A DNA stretch of 64,000 bases from JAXGMQ01 sp040768585 (lineage in GTDB: Bacteria > Caldisericota > Caldisericia > JAAYUI01): contig JAXGMQ010000001.1 of NCBI GenBank assembly GCA_040768585.1, positions 1,860,001 through 1,924,000 of the forward strand, given 5' to 3'. This document shows, in pieces, positions 32,267-41,554 of the stretch (the stretch's first letter is position 1; every line of letters begins with the position of its first letter). The translations under genes were made by a program, and so were the position numbers. Under the pieces are notes generated by a model, which searched no databases, was not told where the DNA came from, and saw nothing but the letters and a program-made list of their open reading frames with translations.

Positions 32267-33166
32267 TCACTCAATCGGTGGAGCTGAGAAAATAAAAATT
32301 GCATCATAGACATCTTTGTTATGTCTAATTTCTATTGAATTCACAATCTCTCTTGTGGTATCAGATAGTTCATTGCCATCAGAGTAGGTGGAAGTAATAA
32401 TCAAATTCCCATCATCTTCTAATATCTCTACTCGTGTCAAAACAGTTGTGCCTGGGAATTCATCAATCTCGAACGTGCTTGTTAAATCGTCTATGTGCTT
32501 TGTTGCCAATTCGCTTTCTGATATATCGTTATTATTTGCCTTTAGCTTACGTAAGACCTTGCTGTAAGTCAGTTTCTGCTCTATCTGAAATTTCAACTCC
32601 TCTTCTGTGATTCCCCATGAGCCAAGAAATTGTTCCTTGGTTGAGCCTTGCCTTGTTGCCTCTGAGTATACAAGATTCAATTCCTTGTCGATTTCATCGT
32701 TATTGGGAGTGAGTCCATTGAGCTGCGCATCCGCTAGAATCAGTGCTATCTGGGCAACGTTGATTCTCGCCAATTCGTTGACAATTTGTAAATCGGTCAG
32801 AGTGGGGTCAGTTTGAAGTAGCCTTTCCCTCTCGATATCTACATCTCTTTGGGTCATCATTATATCTTTGACCGAGATAAATGGCGTGTTAGGGGGATTG
32901 TCCACAAATCCCTCCAGAATCACGCTGTTATCCGTAAACGTCACAGACGAGTCGGTCATAGAGCTTTGGTATTCATGAATCATGGACTCAAGAGAATCAT
33001 TTGGGTTCGTTTTGACCTCTATGATCACAAGTTCGGAGTATGGATTGACTCTCCCGACCGTCCAATCAGATGGGTACTTCAAGCCGATAAAATCACTCGA
33101 AAAATCAGCTATTCCCACACACGACGCAAGAAAGATAACCAACAGAACAATGCTAAATTTCTTCAT
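32267..33166 (-). CDS. Lipoprotein with SurA-N-like chaperone region
   Basis: 299 aa from the ATG at 33166, with signal peptide and lipobox FLASC. Residues about 110-200 (for example PTLTDLQIVNELARINVAQ, then GITEEELKFQIEQKLTYSK) match the helical SurA/PrsA N-terminal chaperone pattern, including the 'E..lk..i...l' segment. No PPIase domain follows, and the N-terminal 100 residues are a separate beta-rich module. The upstream ATG at 33181 lies within the promoter (-10 at 33173-33178), so it is excluded. Probably a membrane-anchored extracytoplasmic protein, perhaps a folding factor. Confidence 0.75.
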   Translation of the reverse strand: MKKFSIVLLVIFLASCVGIADFSSDFIGLKYPSDWTVGRVNPYSELVIIEVKTNPNDSLESMIHEYQSSMTDSSVTFTDNSVILEGFVDNPPNTPFISVKDIMMTQRDVDIERERLLQTDPTLTDLQIVNELARINVAQIALILADAQLNGLTPNNDEIDKELNLVYSEATRQGSTKEQFLGSWGITEEELKFQIEQKLTYSKVLRKLKANNNDISESELATKHIDDLTSTFEIDEFPGTTVLTRVEILEDDGNLIITSTYSDGNELSDTTREIVNSIEIRHNKDVYDAIFIFSAPPIE

Positions 33167-33172
33167 GGTATG

Positions 33173-33200
33173 ACTGTACATGTGTTGTTAGCGTGGTCAA
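33173..33200 (-). promoter_or_regulatory. Promoter of the SurA-like lipoprotein
   Basis: Minus strand TTGACC (33195-33200), 16-base spacer, TACAGT (33173-33178), 6 bases to the ATG: leaderless. Confidence 0.55.
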
Positions 33201-33206
33201 CCTTGT

Positions 33207-33234
33207 TTGATTTCTGGCTGCCCTATTATAGAAT
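33207..33234 (+). promoter_or_regulatory. Promoter of the 33241 lipoprotein
   Basis: TTGATT (33207-33212), 16-base spacer, TAGAAT (33229-33234), 6 bases to the ATG. Divergent from, and adjacent to, the promoter at 33173-33200. Confidence 0.5.
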
Positions 33235-33240
33235 CGTTCC

Positions 33241-33774
33241 ATGAGAAATGTTTTTCTAGCCGTTTGCTTGATTATCTTTTTGGTGATTCCCCCCGTTCTA
33301 ATTGGTTGCGAATCGACTGATACGCCTGATATTGGATGGGATCAGATTCACGAGATGGTTGATTATGGAGCATTTAGGTCAGAGATTGATGAGGCAATCC
33401 ACAGAGCGAACCCCACAACACACGAAGCCTCAAGGGTTGTTTTGGAATATTTTTCGTTTTGCAGCAACGGAGATTATGAGAATGCCTGGAATCTGATTGA
33501 GGAAGGTTCCCCATTCTCTGAGCTTCAACCGAGTTTGTCTGATTTCGAGTCCGCATGGGCGGAGGCAAAAACACTTGTGTCCTATGGTGTGCCTGAGATT
33601 GTCGGTATTGAGATTTACAAAGAAAATGATGGATTTCGATTTGTCAATGTCTCTTTTGAAATCAATTTGAATGTACACGGTGAGGCAACCGTGTCAAAAA
33701 ATATTGGGAAATACACGGTAAGCAACAAGACTGGCAAGTGGCTGCTCTGGAGTATAAACGCAGAAGAACAATAG
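33241..33774 (+). CDS. Small lipoprotein, NTF2/DUF4878-like
   Basis: 177 aa with signal peptide and lipobox VLIGC. The mature part has helix-rich SRVVLEYFSFCSNGDYENAW (a pattern of NTF2-like lipoproteins: '...v..f.~a...gd...a..l') and a C-terminal sheet ending GKWLLWSINAEEQ. Resembles the lipoprotein at 63101 in this last motif (KWL). Function unknown. Transcribed divergently from the SurA-like lipoprotein. Confidence 0.75.
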   Translation: MRNVFLAVCLIIFLVIPPVLIGCESTDTPDIGWDQIHEMVDYGAFRSEIDEAIHRANPTTHEASRVVLEYFSFCSNGDYENAWNLIEEGSPFSELQPSLSDFESAWAEAKTLVSYGVPEIVGIEIYKENDGFRFVNVSFEINLNVHGEATVSKNIGKYTVSNKTGKWLLWSINAEEQ

Positions 33775-33915
33775 TTGTCCCGGAGCGTAGTACTCGCCTG
33801 GTCTTTCGTTTCGTTATTCTTCTTGCCGTCAGGATTGTTTCCGAAGGCACATCCCCTACTAGAGAGAATCCCCAGATTCACTGTACCCACTTCTGCACTA
33901 TAATCCGTTGATTAT

Positions 33916-35190
33916 TTAGCGTGAATTATGACACCAAGAAGCTCTGCCAATGGTTTTTGTTGTTACTTCGTTCCCACTACTAATGCAGGTTACATACTGG
34001 CTGCTGCTTGTGAAAAATCTCTTACCATCAAACAGTATGCTGGTTTGTCTGAGTTGGTACAGAGGTTTGTGAGGGAGCCTGACAATCCAGTTAGTTTTCC
34101 GCGTTTTTACATCAATACTCAAAAGGTGTCTATTTGACCTCACAATCAACTCGTCCCCGGCTGTTGCGATTGGGTCGAAGGCGTCATCTTTGTTCCTTTT
34201 GATATGCCACTTGATGTTGCCATCGGATTTGTCGATGCAAGCAAGAGTGGTTTTGTCTGATATGAAGAGGCAGTTTTTGTTGGTCGTTGAGCTGATAATA
34301 CCTGTGTATCTTTCCCTGACTCTGCCACCCTCTAGATCGATGATATCGATATTACCAGTATTTGTTGACAGATAGAGTATTTCGTTTGTAATCCAACCTG
34401 TGATTTCACGACAGCCTCTGACTGCTTGGATGTCTTCGACAAACCCTTTTGTTTTTTCGTCCGACGTATCGAGAGTGAATGATTGGATACCGCTTCCAGG
34501 CTTCAGAGAAATAACGTGTATGGTTCCGTCCTCAATGTACCCAATCTTTTGCTGATTTTTCAAGATTGGTGTTTGTATATCTTTGAGCTTAATCTCCCCA
34601 TCTACCTCGCCAGTTGATAGATTGATAGCAATGTATTTGCCACCAGACTTGATGAATACGGTGTTGTCTATCTTTATGTGGAATTGTTTTTCCTCTGAGT
34701 CGGAATCCGTTTGGAGATTTTCCAAATTGACCTCGTAGATTACCTGACCATCGTCAGCGTCCAACCCACAAACGAACTGGTCACCAAATACTGCGACTGT
34801 GTTCCCGATGACAAACGCAAGATTGTTATTCTTTTCGAATCTCCAGAGTGTTTCCCCCGTTTGTCCGTCAAGACACGATATGTTCCCACTCTTTACTATT
34901 ATGTTCCCATCTGGTGTCAATCCGACAAGATGCTTGAAAATATTGGTATCAACACTCTCCCATAACACTGTGTCAGGTTTATTTGTTGCTGGTATTTCGA
35001 TTTCTTCATTGTCATCCGGAGGTTTATTGTCTCCTCCTTTTCTTGATGTGAAGCAGTAAACCACACCATCGTATGATCCAACGCAGAAGTTATCGTTCCA
35101 CACACACGGAGAAGACCTGACCACTCCATTCGTTTGAAATCCCCACTCTATTTCACCCGTTCTGCCATCCAGGCAGTAGACGTTTGTGTC
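33916..35190 (-). CDS. In-frame continuation of the propeller gene after TGA (readthrough or pseudogene part)
   Basis: The frame of the upstream gene continues open for 424 codons after the TGA at 35191. The first residues, DTNVYCLDGRTGEIEWGF, complete the blade whose start (KLLVGT) precedes the TGA, so one blade is split across the stop. A final blade (VGSYDGVVYCF), a linker (DNKPPDDNEEIEIPATNKPD) and a second propeller-like region (LVGLTPDGNIIV..) follow to 33916. No independent start with a ribosome-binding site is visible; a GTG at 35124 is mid-blade. Either readthrough or a recent nonsense mutation. Confidence 0.65.
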   Translation of the reverse strand, partial: DTNVYCLDGRTGEIEWGFQTNGVVRSSPCVWNDNFCVGSYDGVVYCFTSRKGGDNKPPDDNEEIEIPATNKPDTVLWESVDTNIFKHLVGLTPDGNIIVKSGNISCLDGQTGETLWRFEKNNNLAFVIGNTVAVFGDQFVCGLDADDGQVIYEVNLENLQTDSDSEEKQFHIKIDNTVFIKSGGKYIAINLSTGEVDGEIKLKDIQTPILKNQQKIGYIEDGTIHVISLKPGSGIQSFTLDTSDEKTKGFVEDIQAVRGCREITGWITNEILYLSTNTGNIDIIDLEGGRVRERYTGIISSTTNKNCLFISDKTTLACIDKSDGNIKWHIKRNKDDAFDPIATAGDELIVRSNRHLLSIDVKTRKTNWIVRLPHKPLYQLRQTSILFDGKRFFTSSSQYVTCISSGNEVTTKTIGRASWCHNSR

Positions 35191-36174
35191 TCAAGTGCCA
35201 ACGAGTAGCTTCTCGCCAAAACAAGTTGGCGAAGAGACGATTTTCTCGTTCTTCGCTGGTGTTTTCCATTGCTGCTTACCGCTCGTTGTGTCGAGACAGT
35301 AGAGATAGTAATCATTGGAGCCAATGTAGACCATCCCGTTTGTGATTGATGGAGATGACGTAATCGAATCGCCTGTCTTGTGCCTCCACATCAATTTGCC
35401 ATCTTCCAAATTACAGCAGTAAACGTAGTTATCGGTCGAACCAAAGTAAACATATCCCTGGTAGATTGCGGGTGTTGAGACGATCTGCCCATATACCCGT
35501 CTTGACCAAATCAGTTCCCCGCTATCGACGTTTATGCAGTAAAGCTGCTCATCAGACGATCCCACACAGAGATATTTTTCAAAGATTGCAGGAGAACTCT
35601 CAACTGCCTCGTCAGTCTTGTATGACCATTTCTCCACCCCAGTTTCTGTGTGGATACAGTAGATATAACCATCATTGGAGCCAAAGAATACGCACCCATC
35701 CTGCACAATCGGAGATGAGGCAATTGAATCACCCGTTTCAAGCTGCCATAGTAACGTTCCATTGCTTGCACTAAGGCAGTAAAGGTTTGAGTCAAACGAG
35801 CCAAAGAAGAGTTTGTCTCCACCAACACAAGCCGATGATTTTATCCCCCCTCCTGTTTTGTAGCTCCAAACTTGTTCACCATTCTCCGCATCGAGACAGT
35901 ACATGTTACCATCGTATGACCCGACGTAGACCCTAGAGTTTGTGTAAACAGGAGATGATTCAACTCCGCCAATTGTTCTGAACGACCATTTCAGCTTGAA
36001 ATCTGTCGAATCTACCACACATGAGTCAGCCGCAACACCTGTTCTCTGGTTGTTACCCCTGAAGGTTGCCCATATGCACGACTCTCCCGTCGGTGTCTCT
36101 CCGGCGATTCCCGTTGATGCGAAGCTTTGCGCTATAAGCAAAGCAATGATAGAAAAAACGAATATCTTTCTCAC
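35191..36174 (-). CDS. Secreted PQQ-type beta-propeller protein, N-terminal part (ends at an in-frame TGA)
   Basis: 327 aa with signal peptide (MRKIFVFSIIALLIAQSFAS). About seven PQQ-like blades follow, each with G(S/T).D..(V/L)YC.....G...W....G..(V/I).SSP, for example VYVGSYDGNMYCLDAENG. The gene begins at a GTG only 8 bases after a perfect TATAAT, so it is leaderless. The TGA at 35191-35193 falls at a variable blade position occupied by Tyr, Phe, Asn, Ser or Thr in the other blades, and the frame continues to 33916. Paralogue of the 18135 gene. Confidence 0.8.
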   Translation of the reverse strand: MRKIFVFSIIALLIAQSFASTGIAGETPTGESCIWATFRGNNQRTGVAADSCVVDSTDFKLKWSFRTIGGVESSPVYTNSRVYVGSYDGNMYCLDAENGEQVWSYKTGGGIKSSACVGGDKLFFGSFDSNLYCLSASNGTLLWQLETGDSIASSPIVQDGCVFFGSNDGYIYCIHTETGVEKWSYKTDEAVESSPAIFEKYLCVGSSDEQLYCINVDSGELIWSRRVYGQIVSTPAIYQGYVYFGSTDNYVYCCNLEDGKLMWRHKTGDSITSSPSITNGMVYIGSNDYYLYCLDTTSGKQQWKTPAKNEKIVSSPTCFGEKLLVGT

Positions 36175-36182
36175 CTGGGTTG

Positions 36183-36210
36183 ATTATATTTGACTACCCT
36201 GAGTTGTTAA
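36183..36210 (-). promoter_or_regulatory. Promoter of the propeller gene at 36174
   Basis: Minus strand TTAACA (36205-36210), 16-base spacer, TATAAT (36183-36188), 8 bases to the GTG. Nothing else is recognisable in 36211-36440. Confidence 0.65.
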
Positions 36211-36440
36211 GATTTTGTTTTTGTGATGGAAGTTAAAATATAGCGTGCCTGAGGGTGAATGGGAGATTCTTGTTATCTCCACCTTAAATGTCCAGTTTAT
36301 ATGCTCAGATAGTTTTGGTTAGTGTAAATATTCTGTGTATGTTTGTGATTTAGTTTGCAGTGATTGTGTACAAATATACATTGGATACCTGGGCGGGGTA
36401 TCTGTCTCCTCCTGCATATCTAGGAATGGATTGACATATC

Positions 36441-37772
36441 ATGCATAGAAAACGTAACAAGAGCTTAGGGTTACTTGAGCTGGTGGCTATCGCACTTGGT
36501 GGGATGGTTGGCGGAGGGATATTTACTGTTCTTGGAGTTTCTGTCTCTCTTGTTGGCAACCTAACCCCTGTGGCAATAGCCATTGGTGGTGCAATCGCAA
36601 TACTGGCTGCATACTCATATGTGAAACTGGGTGAGTTTTATCGAGATGAGGGTGCGACCTTCTCCTTTTTCAAGAGAACCTATCCACGGTCGCATTTTGC
36701 CTCCTCAGCGATTGGATGGGTTGTAATTTTTGGATATATCAGCACCCTTGCTTTGTATGCATACACATTTTCGTCCTATGCAATAAGTGGATTCGCTTTT
36801 GCCAATGATATCTGGATACGTAAATTGGTTGCAGTTGGTATTATTCTGCTGTTCACTTTAGTAAATGTGTGGAGTGTCAGGGGTATGGGGAAAATTGAAG
36901 ACCTGATGGTCTACACCAAGTTAATAATCCTGGTGATAATCTCTGTCATCCTGATTCATTTTGGTGCTCCCAACCTTTCTAATTTTATGCAAGGACTAGC
37001 GGAAGATGCTGGTCAAATAAGCTTCATTAGTGTGCTAATTGTTTCGTCACTTACTTTTGTTGCATATGAAGGTTTTCAATTGGTGATCAACGCCGTAAAA
37101 GAAATGCGAAATCCTGATAAAAATATCGCACGAGCCATTTATTTGTCCATCACTCTCGCCATTGTTATCTATGTCCTGATATCAGTCGGTGCGGCTTTGG
37201 CGATTCCTGCCAAAGACATCATTATGAACAAGGAGTATGCACTTGCCGCAGGAGCTGGAGCGGTGATTGGAAAAATTGGATCGAACCTGGTTATACTCGG
37301 AGCAATTCTCGCAACAAGCAGTGCCATCAGCGGAACACTCTTTGGCTCATCTCGACAGGTGTCGGTCGTTTCTGAAAATGGTTACTTACCCGCCAAACTA
37401 TCGAATAGGAAGAATGGGATACCTCAAAACGCTGTGATCACCATGGCGTGCATTTCAAGTTTGCTAATACTTGTTGGCGGATTGGAGCTGATTCTAGAGT
37501 TTGGCAGTATTACGTTTCTCTTAGTGTCATTTCTGATGGCTCTTGCGAACTACAAGATCAGGGTACAAACCAAATCATCAACTATCCTCACATTGCTAGC
37601 AATGGGGATATTGTTGATGAGCAGCGTATTAATCCTGTACTATGAGTTTTGTAACCAGACATATCAAATGTTCTCTATTGTGGCATTGTACGCCATTCTA
37701 ACCGTTGGGGCATATTTGTTCGCAAGGAAGAAAGAGTTTCAAATCAAAAACAACACACGGCCACAACAATGA
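36441..37772 (+). CDS. APC-family amino acid permease
   Basis: 443 aa with about 12 hydrophobic helices. The N-terminus LLELVAIALGGMVGGGIFTVLG carries the GxGIF-type substrate loop of the amino acid-polyamine-organocation superfamily, and FVAYEGFQLVINAVKEMRNPDKNI is the conserved E-M-x-x-P motif between helices 6 and 7. Imports or exchanges amino acids or related amines across the cytoplasmic membrane; the substrate cannot be predicted. Stands alone; tRNA-Ser converges on it. Confidence 0.9.
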   Translation: MHRKRNKSLGLLELVAIALGGMVGGGIFTVLGVSVSLVGNLTPVAIAIGGAIAILAAYSYVKLGEFYRDEGATFSFFKRTYPRSHFASSAIGWVVIFGYISTLALYAYTFSSYAISGFAFANDIWIRKLVAVGIILLFTLVNVWSVRGMGKIEDLMVYTKLIILVIISVILIHFGAPNLSNFMQGLAEDAGQISFISVLIVSSLTFVAYEGFQLVINAVKEMRNPDKNIARAIYLSITLAIVIYVLISVGAALAIPAKDIIMNKEYALAAGAGAVIGKIGSNLVILGAILATSSAISGTLFGSSRQVSVVSENGYLPAKLSNRKNGIPQNAVITMACISSLLILVGGLELILEFGSITFLLVSFLMALANYKIRVQTKSSTILTLLAMGILLMSSVLILYYEFCNQTYQMFSIVALYAILTVGAYLFARKKEFQIKNNTRPQQ

Positions 37773-37847
37773 TTCTTTGGAAGAAGAAGGCACCCGAAGA
37801 TTATCTTGCACCGAGAGGTTCTTTGAAACCTCATGCAGAGAAAAGAG

Positions 37848-37940
37848 TGGCGGAGAGGATGGGATTCGAACCCATGAACCAGTTTAACACCAGTTTCTCG
37901 CTTAGCAGGCGAACGCCTTAAGCCACTCGGCCACCTCTCC
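37848..37940 (-). tRNA. tRNA-Ser (anticodon GCT)
   Basis: 93 bases with encoded CCA and a long variable arm. Acceptor stem GGAGAGG/CCTCTCC, anticodon loop CTGCTAA (GCT), T-arm with GGGTTCGAATCCC. Confidence 0.96.
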
Positions 37941-37952
37941 GCAACAGGTGAC

Positions 37953-37981
37953 AATCTAGCTGTGAGAGTGCCAGTTGTCAA
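37953..37981 (-). promoter_or_regulatory. Promoter of tRNA-Ser
   Basis: Minus strand TTGACA (37976-37981), 17-base spacer, TAGATT (37953-37958), 12 bases before the tRNA. Confidence 0.7.
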
Positions 37982-38019
37982 CAAATCCTTTGCGTTTTTC
38001 TTCGGAGATGTGCTCCTCT

Positions 38020-39369
38020 TCAGTTTGTGAGTTTAGAGTAGATCATCTCGGCAGCCTTGATGACACTATAGCCAGTGGGTGGTCCTGTGAGGAGTGGGTG
38101 TGTGCCAATTTGATAGGTCAACAGATCGAAAACGGTAGTTCCGTTCTGGATTGCCATTCCGACGATATTAATTATCTCTCCTGCCGTATGAGCGCCCCAT
38201 ACCTCAGCTCCAATGATTCTTCCGTCGGACTTTGAGGCAAGAAGTTTGATTCCAATCCTTGAGGTGTCCTCAAACCTGCCGGGATGTTTGTCTATCCCCT
38301 TGAAGACTCCTTGCACGTATTCAATATTTGCCTCATCTGCCATTCTCTCGTTTGCGCCAGCGCATGTGAAGGCAATGCCACCGATTTTTGTTGAGAAGAT
38401 ACCAAGAGTTCCCTGGAATTTCCTGGATAATTTGATGTTGTAAATATTATGACCAAGTATTCTTGCCTCTGCTGTGCCGGTTGACGCAAGCATGATATTA
38501 TCCGGTTTTCCAGTTATGAAACCTTGAGTTGATGAGCAATCTCCAACTGCGAAGATATTCTCGTCGTTTGTCCTCATATAGTTGTCAACTTTGATTGCTC
38601 CGCTGTTTGTTATCTCCAGTCCAGAGTTTTTCGCCAACTCTGAATTTGGTTTGAAACCGACTGAGATGATGACCGTATCTACGTCAATGCATTCATCAGT
38701 TGAGAGACAAACCTTGTCAACTGAGTCTGTTCCTGTGATTTCTGTCACTTTTGTGTTGATTCTAACGTCAACACCAATATTTCTGAGAGCCTTTTCTGCC
38801 TCAGTGCAAACGCTGTCTGAGAATGATTTTGACAGGCAGTGAGGGAGTGCTTCGATAAGTGTGACTTTTTTCCCATCCTTTGCAATCTGCTCCGCAAACT
38901 CGCACCCGACAAATCCACCACCTATCACAACCACCTTCTCTGAGTCATCGACGGCCTTTTTTATGGTGTCCATACTGTCGTATTCTTTTTGGACTATGTG
39001 CGAACCGAGTGTGTCGAAACCTTTGATGAATGTTGGAATCACAGGCAGAGAACCAGTTGCAAAAATAAGCTTGTCGTAGGATATATCACCATTCTCAACT
39101 GTTGAGAGTGTTTTCCCTGCTCTATCAATTTTTGTGACCTTGTCAATAATCAGCTCTCCTCCAACATCTCTTATGCCCGTTGCATCAGTGTGGTTTTTTT
39201 CTGTTGAACCGAGGTCATGAAAAATGTACGGAATCCCGCAAGGGACTAGCATGTCGAGTTTCTCGGTGATGATTGCAACCGATTTGTCCTTGTACTCGCT
39301 CTTTGCGGTAGTTGCGGCTATTTGCCCCGCTGGACCGCCACCAATAACAATTATGTCAATATACTTCAT
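38020..39369 (-). CDS. FAD-dependent pyridine nucleotide-disulfide oxidoreductase (NADH oxidase / CoA-disulfide reductase-like)
   Basis: 449 aa. FAD-binding GGGPAG near the N-terminus, a single redox Cys in MLVPCGIPYIF (the position of Cys43 in CoA-disulfide reductase and NADH oxidase), NAD-binding VVVIGGGFVGCEFAEQ, FAD motif IFAVGDC, and a C-terminal dimerisation domain. The single Cys rules out lipoamide dehydrogenase, which needs two, so it is not the L protein of the glycine system. Likely reduces CoA or polysulfide disulfides, or O2, with NAD(P)H in the cytoplasm. ATG with GAGGAG ribosome-binding site; no operon partner. Confidence 0.88.
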   Translation of the reverse strand: MKYIDIIVIGGGPAGQIAATTAKSEYKDKSVAIITEKLDMLVPCGIPYIFHDLGSTEKNHTDATGIRDVGGELIIDKVTKIDRAGKTLSTVENGDISYDKLIFATGSLPVIPTFIKGFDTLGSHIVQKEYDSMDTIKKAVDDSEKVVVIGGGFVGCEFAEQIAKDGKKVTLIEALPHCLSKSFSDSVCTEAEKALRNIGVDVRINTKVTEITGTDSVDKVCLSTDECIDVDTVIISVGFKPNSELAKNSGLEITNSGAIKVDNYMRTNDENIFAVGDCSSTQGFITGKPDNIMLASTGTAEARILGHNIYNIKLSRKFQGTLGIFSTKIGGIAFTCAGANERMADEANIEYVQGVFKGIDKHPGRFEDTSRIGIKLLASKSDGRIIGAEVWGAHTAGEIINIVGMAIQNGTTVFDLLTYQIGTHPLLTGPPTGYSVIKAAEMIYSKLTN

Positions 39370-39603
39370 CTCTCAACTCCTCGGGAAGAATTGTGTATAT
39401 TTTGTCATCATCAAATATTTTTGTCAAGTCTTAATGGTATAGATTCAATCTCCGATAATAAACTCTTGAACTTTTTTTGTGTCCAATGCGTTAGGAAGTT
39501 GGGTATGCAATTGGTGGACAGTCTATTCCGACGGTTATTTTATTGACATCTACGTGCCAATTTGGCTCAATAATCCAATATAAACAATAAAGGCGGTGGA
39601 GAA

Positions 39604-40227
39604 GTGGCTCAGTCGCGACAGAGCGTTGACTTGAAGGGTGTTTCGAGTGCACTGGTTGAGATCTTTTTTGCAGCCGGAAAATTCACTCTTTCTGGGGGTG
39701 GCAGCGATCTTCTCAATGCCATATATTCAACCACCTGGGGAAAATCTGAGCCGAGGGCGATATATAAGTACAACAAGGACAAAGGTCATCTGATTCTTGA
39801 CCAGAACCTTACGACAGGATTTTTCAGTTTCAGAGGAAGCAAGTGGGACTTGAAACTAAACAACGATGTATTGCTTGATTTGTCAATCCGATGTAGTGCG
39901 GGCGAATTGGATTTCGACCTTTCAAATCTGAACCTAAATAATGTGAAGCTTGATATGGGAGCGGGTGAGACGAAAGTTAATCTCGCTGGCAACTGGGATA
40001 GAAATGTGGAGGTATGGATAAAGGGAGGGGTCGGCGCAACCACTGTTAAACTCCCTGCCGCAATGGGTGTCATGGCTGATGTGTCTCAGGGACTTGGTTC
40101 TGTGTCTGTGTTTGGACTTACAAAAAATAAAGGCTATTATATAAACAGAGTCTATGATACTGCCGATTCACTGTTGACACTACATGTCAGAAGTGGAATT
40201 GGAGAAATAAAACTCACTCAGGAATAA
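39604..40227 (+). CDS. LiaF/DUF4097-like ('toast-rack') protein
   Basis: 207 aa, GTG start with a GGTGGAG ribosome-binding site. The core is short parallel strands with motifs SAGELDFDLSNLNLNNVKLD and MGAGETKVNL, then GVGATTVKLP, typical of toast-rack/LiaF C-terminal beta-solenoids found in envelope-stress proteins. No signal peptide and no membrane helices, so this one is probably cytoplasmic. Twenty-five bases upstream of the patatin gene, hence co-transcribed. Function unknown. Confidence 0.75.
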   Translation: MAQSRQSVDLKGVSSALVEIFFAAGKFTLSGGGSDLLNAIYSTTWGKSEPRAIYKYNKDKGHLILDQNLTTGFFSFRGSKWDLKLNNDVLLDLSIRCSAGELDFDLSNLNLNNVKLDMGAGETKVNLAGNWDRNVEVWIKGGVGATTVKLPAAMGVMADVSQGLGSVSVFGLTKNKGYYINRVYDTADSLLTLHVRSGIGEIKLTQE

Positions 40228-40251
40228 AAGTACACTCAAGGAGAGACGAAT

Positions 40252-41217
40252 ATGGGGTCAAGATACAGAGTTTTGTGCTGCGATGGTGGGGGTATTTTGG
40301 GGTTAATTTCAGCCATTCTCGTCCAGAGGCTGGATGAGCAAACGGGGTTCCTTCAAAATGTGGATTTGTTTGCCGGTACGTCGACTGGTGGAATAATAGC
40401 GATTGCTCTTGCATCTGGTATCCCAATCGATGAAGTTGTGTCCATCTATGACAACGATTGCAGCTGCAACAAAATCTTCAAGCCATACAAAAAATGTAGC
40501 ATTTTTGGTGGTTTGTTCCATGTAAAATACACTGATACGGGTTTGAAAGAAGTGTTGTCAAACGTCCTTGGCACTCCCAAAAACCTCTCCGATTTGTCGA
40601 AGGAAGTGTTTGCCACGACCTTTCAGTTGGATAATCAAAATATTGGTAGATGGTTACCAATATATTTGACAAATCTTTATGGTATGAATCAGTCGGTTTC
40701 CAACATTGAGGCGGCGTTGTCAACAAGCGCTGCACCCACATATTTCCCTCCCCATATGCTTGAGGGTTTTGGCTACTGTGTTGATGGCGGGGTGTTTGCC
40801 AACAATCCATCTACAATTGCTCTTTCAACAGTACTCAAAACGAAGAAGGCATCTCTGGAAAATATTGACTTCCTGTCAGTTGGTGTTGGTTTTATCTGTA
40901 ACAAAATGACTGCCGATGAAGTTGGTAATCCATATAGATGTGGACTAAAGTTCTGGGGTCTTGGTCCAGATAAAAACAACAGGATGCCAATTTTCTCTAT
41001 GATGTTCGATGGAGCGTGTTCTGAGGTAAACACCGAACAGAATGAAAGTTTTCTTGGAGACAACTACCTTAGACTCAATCCTAACCTTGGCAAAAAGATA
41101 GAAATGGACGATTGCAGCGCCATACCCACTCTAAAAAACATTGTTGATGACTTTACAGTTGAATCAAATCCACAGTGGACGAGTGCAATAACCTGGGTGA
41201 GAAGTCACTTTGAATAA
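40252..41217 (+). CDS. Patatin-like phospholipase
   Basis: 321 aa. The oxyanion hole CDGGGILGLIS (DGGGxxG), nucleophile elbow GTSTGG (G-x-S-x-G) and catalytic Asp in CVDGGVFANNPS (DGG/A motif) are all intact, so a Ser-Asp lipid acyl hydrolase is expected. Closest in layout to CapV/VipD-like soluble patatins. AAGGAGAG ribosome-binding site. No CD-NTase or other cyclic-nucleotide gene is nearby, so a CBASS effector role is not supported. Confidence 0.9.
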   Translation: MGSRYRVLCCDGGGILGLISAILVQRLDEQTGFLQNVDLFAGTSTGGIIAIALASGIPIDEVVSIYDNDCSCNKIFKPYKKCSIFGGLFHVKYTDTGLKEVLSNVLGTPKNLSDLSKEVFATTFQLDNQNIGRWLPIYLTNLYGMNQSVSNIEAALSTSAAPTYFPPHMLEGFGYCVDGGVFANNPSTIALSTVLKTKKASLENIDFLSVGVGFICNKMTADEVGNPYRCGLKFWGLGPDKNNRMPIFSMMFDGACSEVNTEQNESFLGDNYLRLNPNLGKKIEMDDCSAIPTLKNIVDDFTVESNPQWTSAITWVRSHFE

Positions 41218-41554
41218 GCCGTTCTTTTTTAAAAGAAGTTAATAGAATTCACCTACATTGTGTTCTTATCACAAAAGGAGCTGCCGTTTCCAGGTTTATT
41301 TTTTTTGGTGTACTCTTGGTTCGACTGGGAAAGAGTGCTAAAAGGATATTGGCAGGAAGTCCATTAGACTATTTACAAACAACTTTGAATACAGATGATC
41401 TTGGTGTGTCCATCGGTTGGTTAGTGATTTGGGTAGCCTTGTCCCTACAGTGTTATAAATTTTTGGAAAGTCCAGAATCATCCCGAGATTATCGGGAGAT
41501 GTAATGTGTTGTGGCACTTGTAAAACCCCAATCCTAGTGTAGCCTTTAACTTGT
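41218..41554. other. Intergenic region between patatin and NYN genes
   Basis: 337 bases with no gene I can support. A 62-codon frame at 41316-41504 has no ribosome-binding site and no recognisable sequence. A perfect small inverted repeat TCCCGA-gatta-TCGGGA lies at 41481-41497, of the type seen in dispersed repeats or as a weak terminator; no T-run follows. Confidence 0.4.

Noticed and set aside
38020..39369. Lipoamide dehydrogenase (L protein) for the glycine system
   Set aside because: Only one active-site Cys (VPCGIPY) is present, where lipoamide dehydrogenase requires a CxxxxC pair.
40252..41217. Patatin as a CBASS (CapV) effector
   Set aside because: No cyclic-oligonucleotide synthase or CBASS accessory gene is nearby; the neighbours are a toast-rack protein and an NYN protein.
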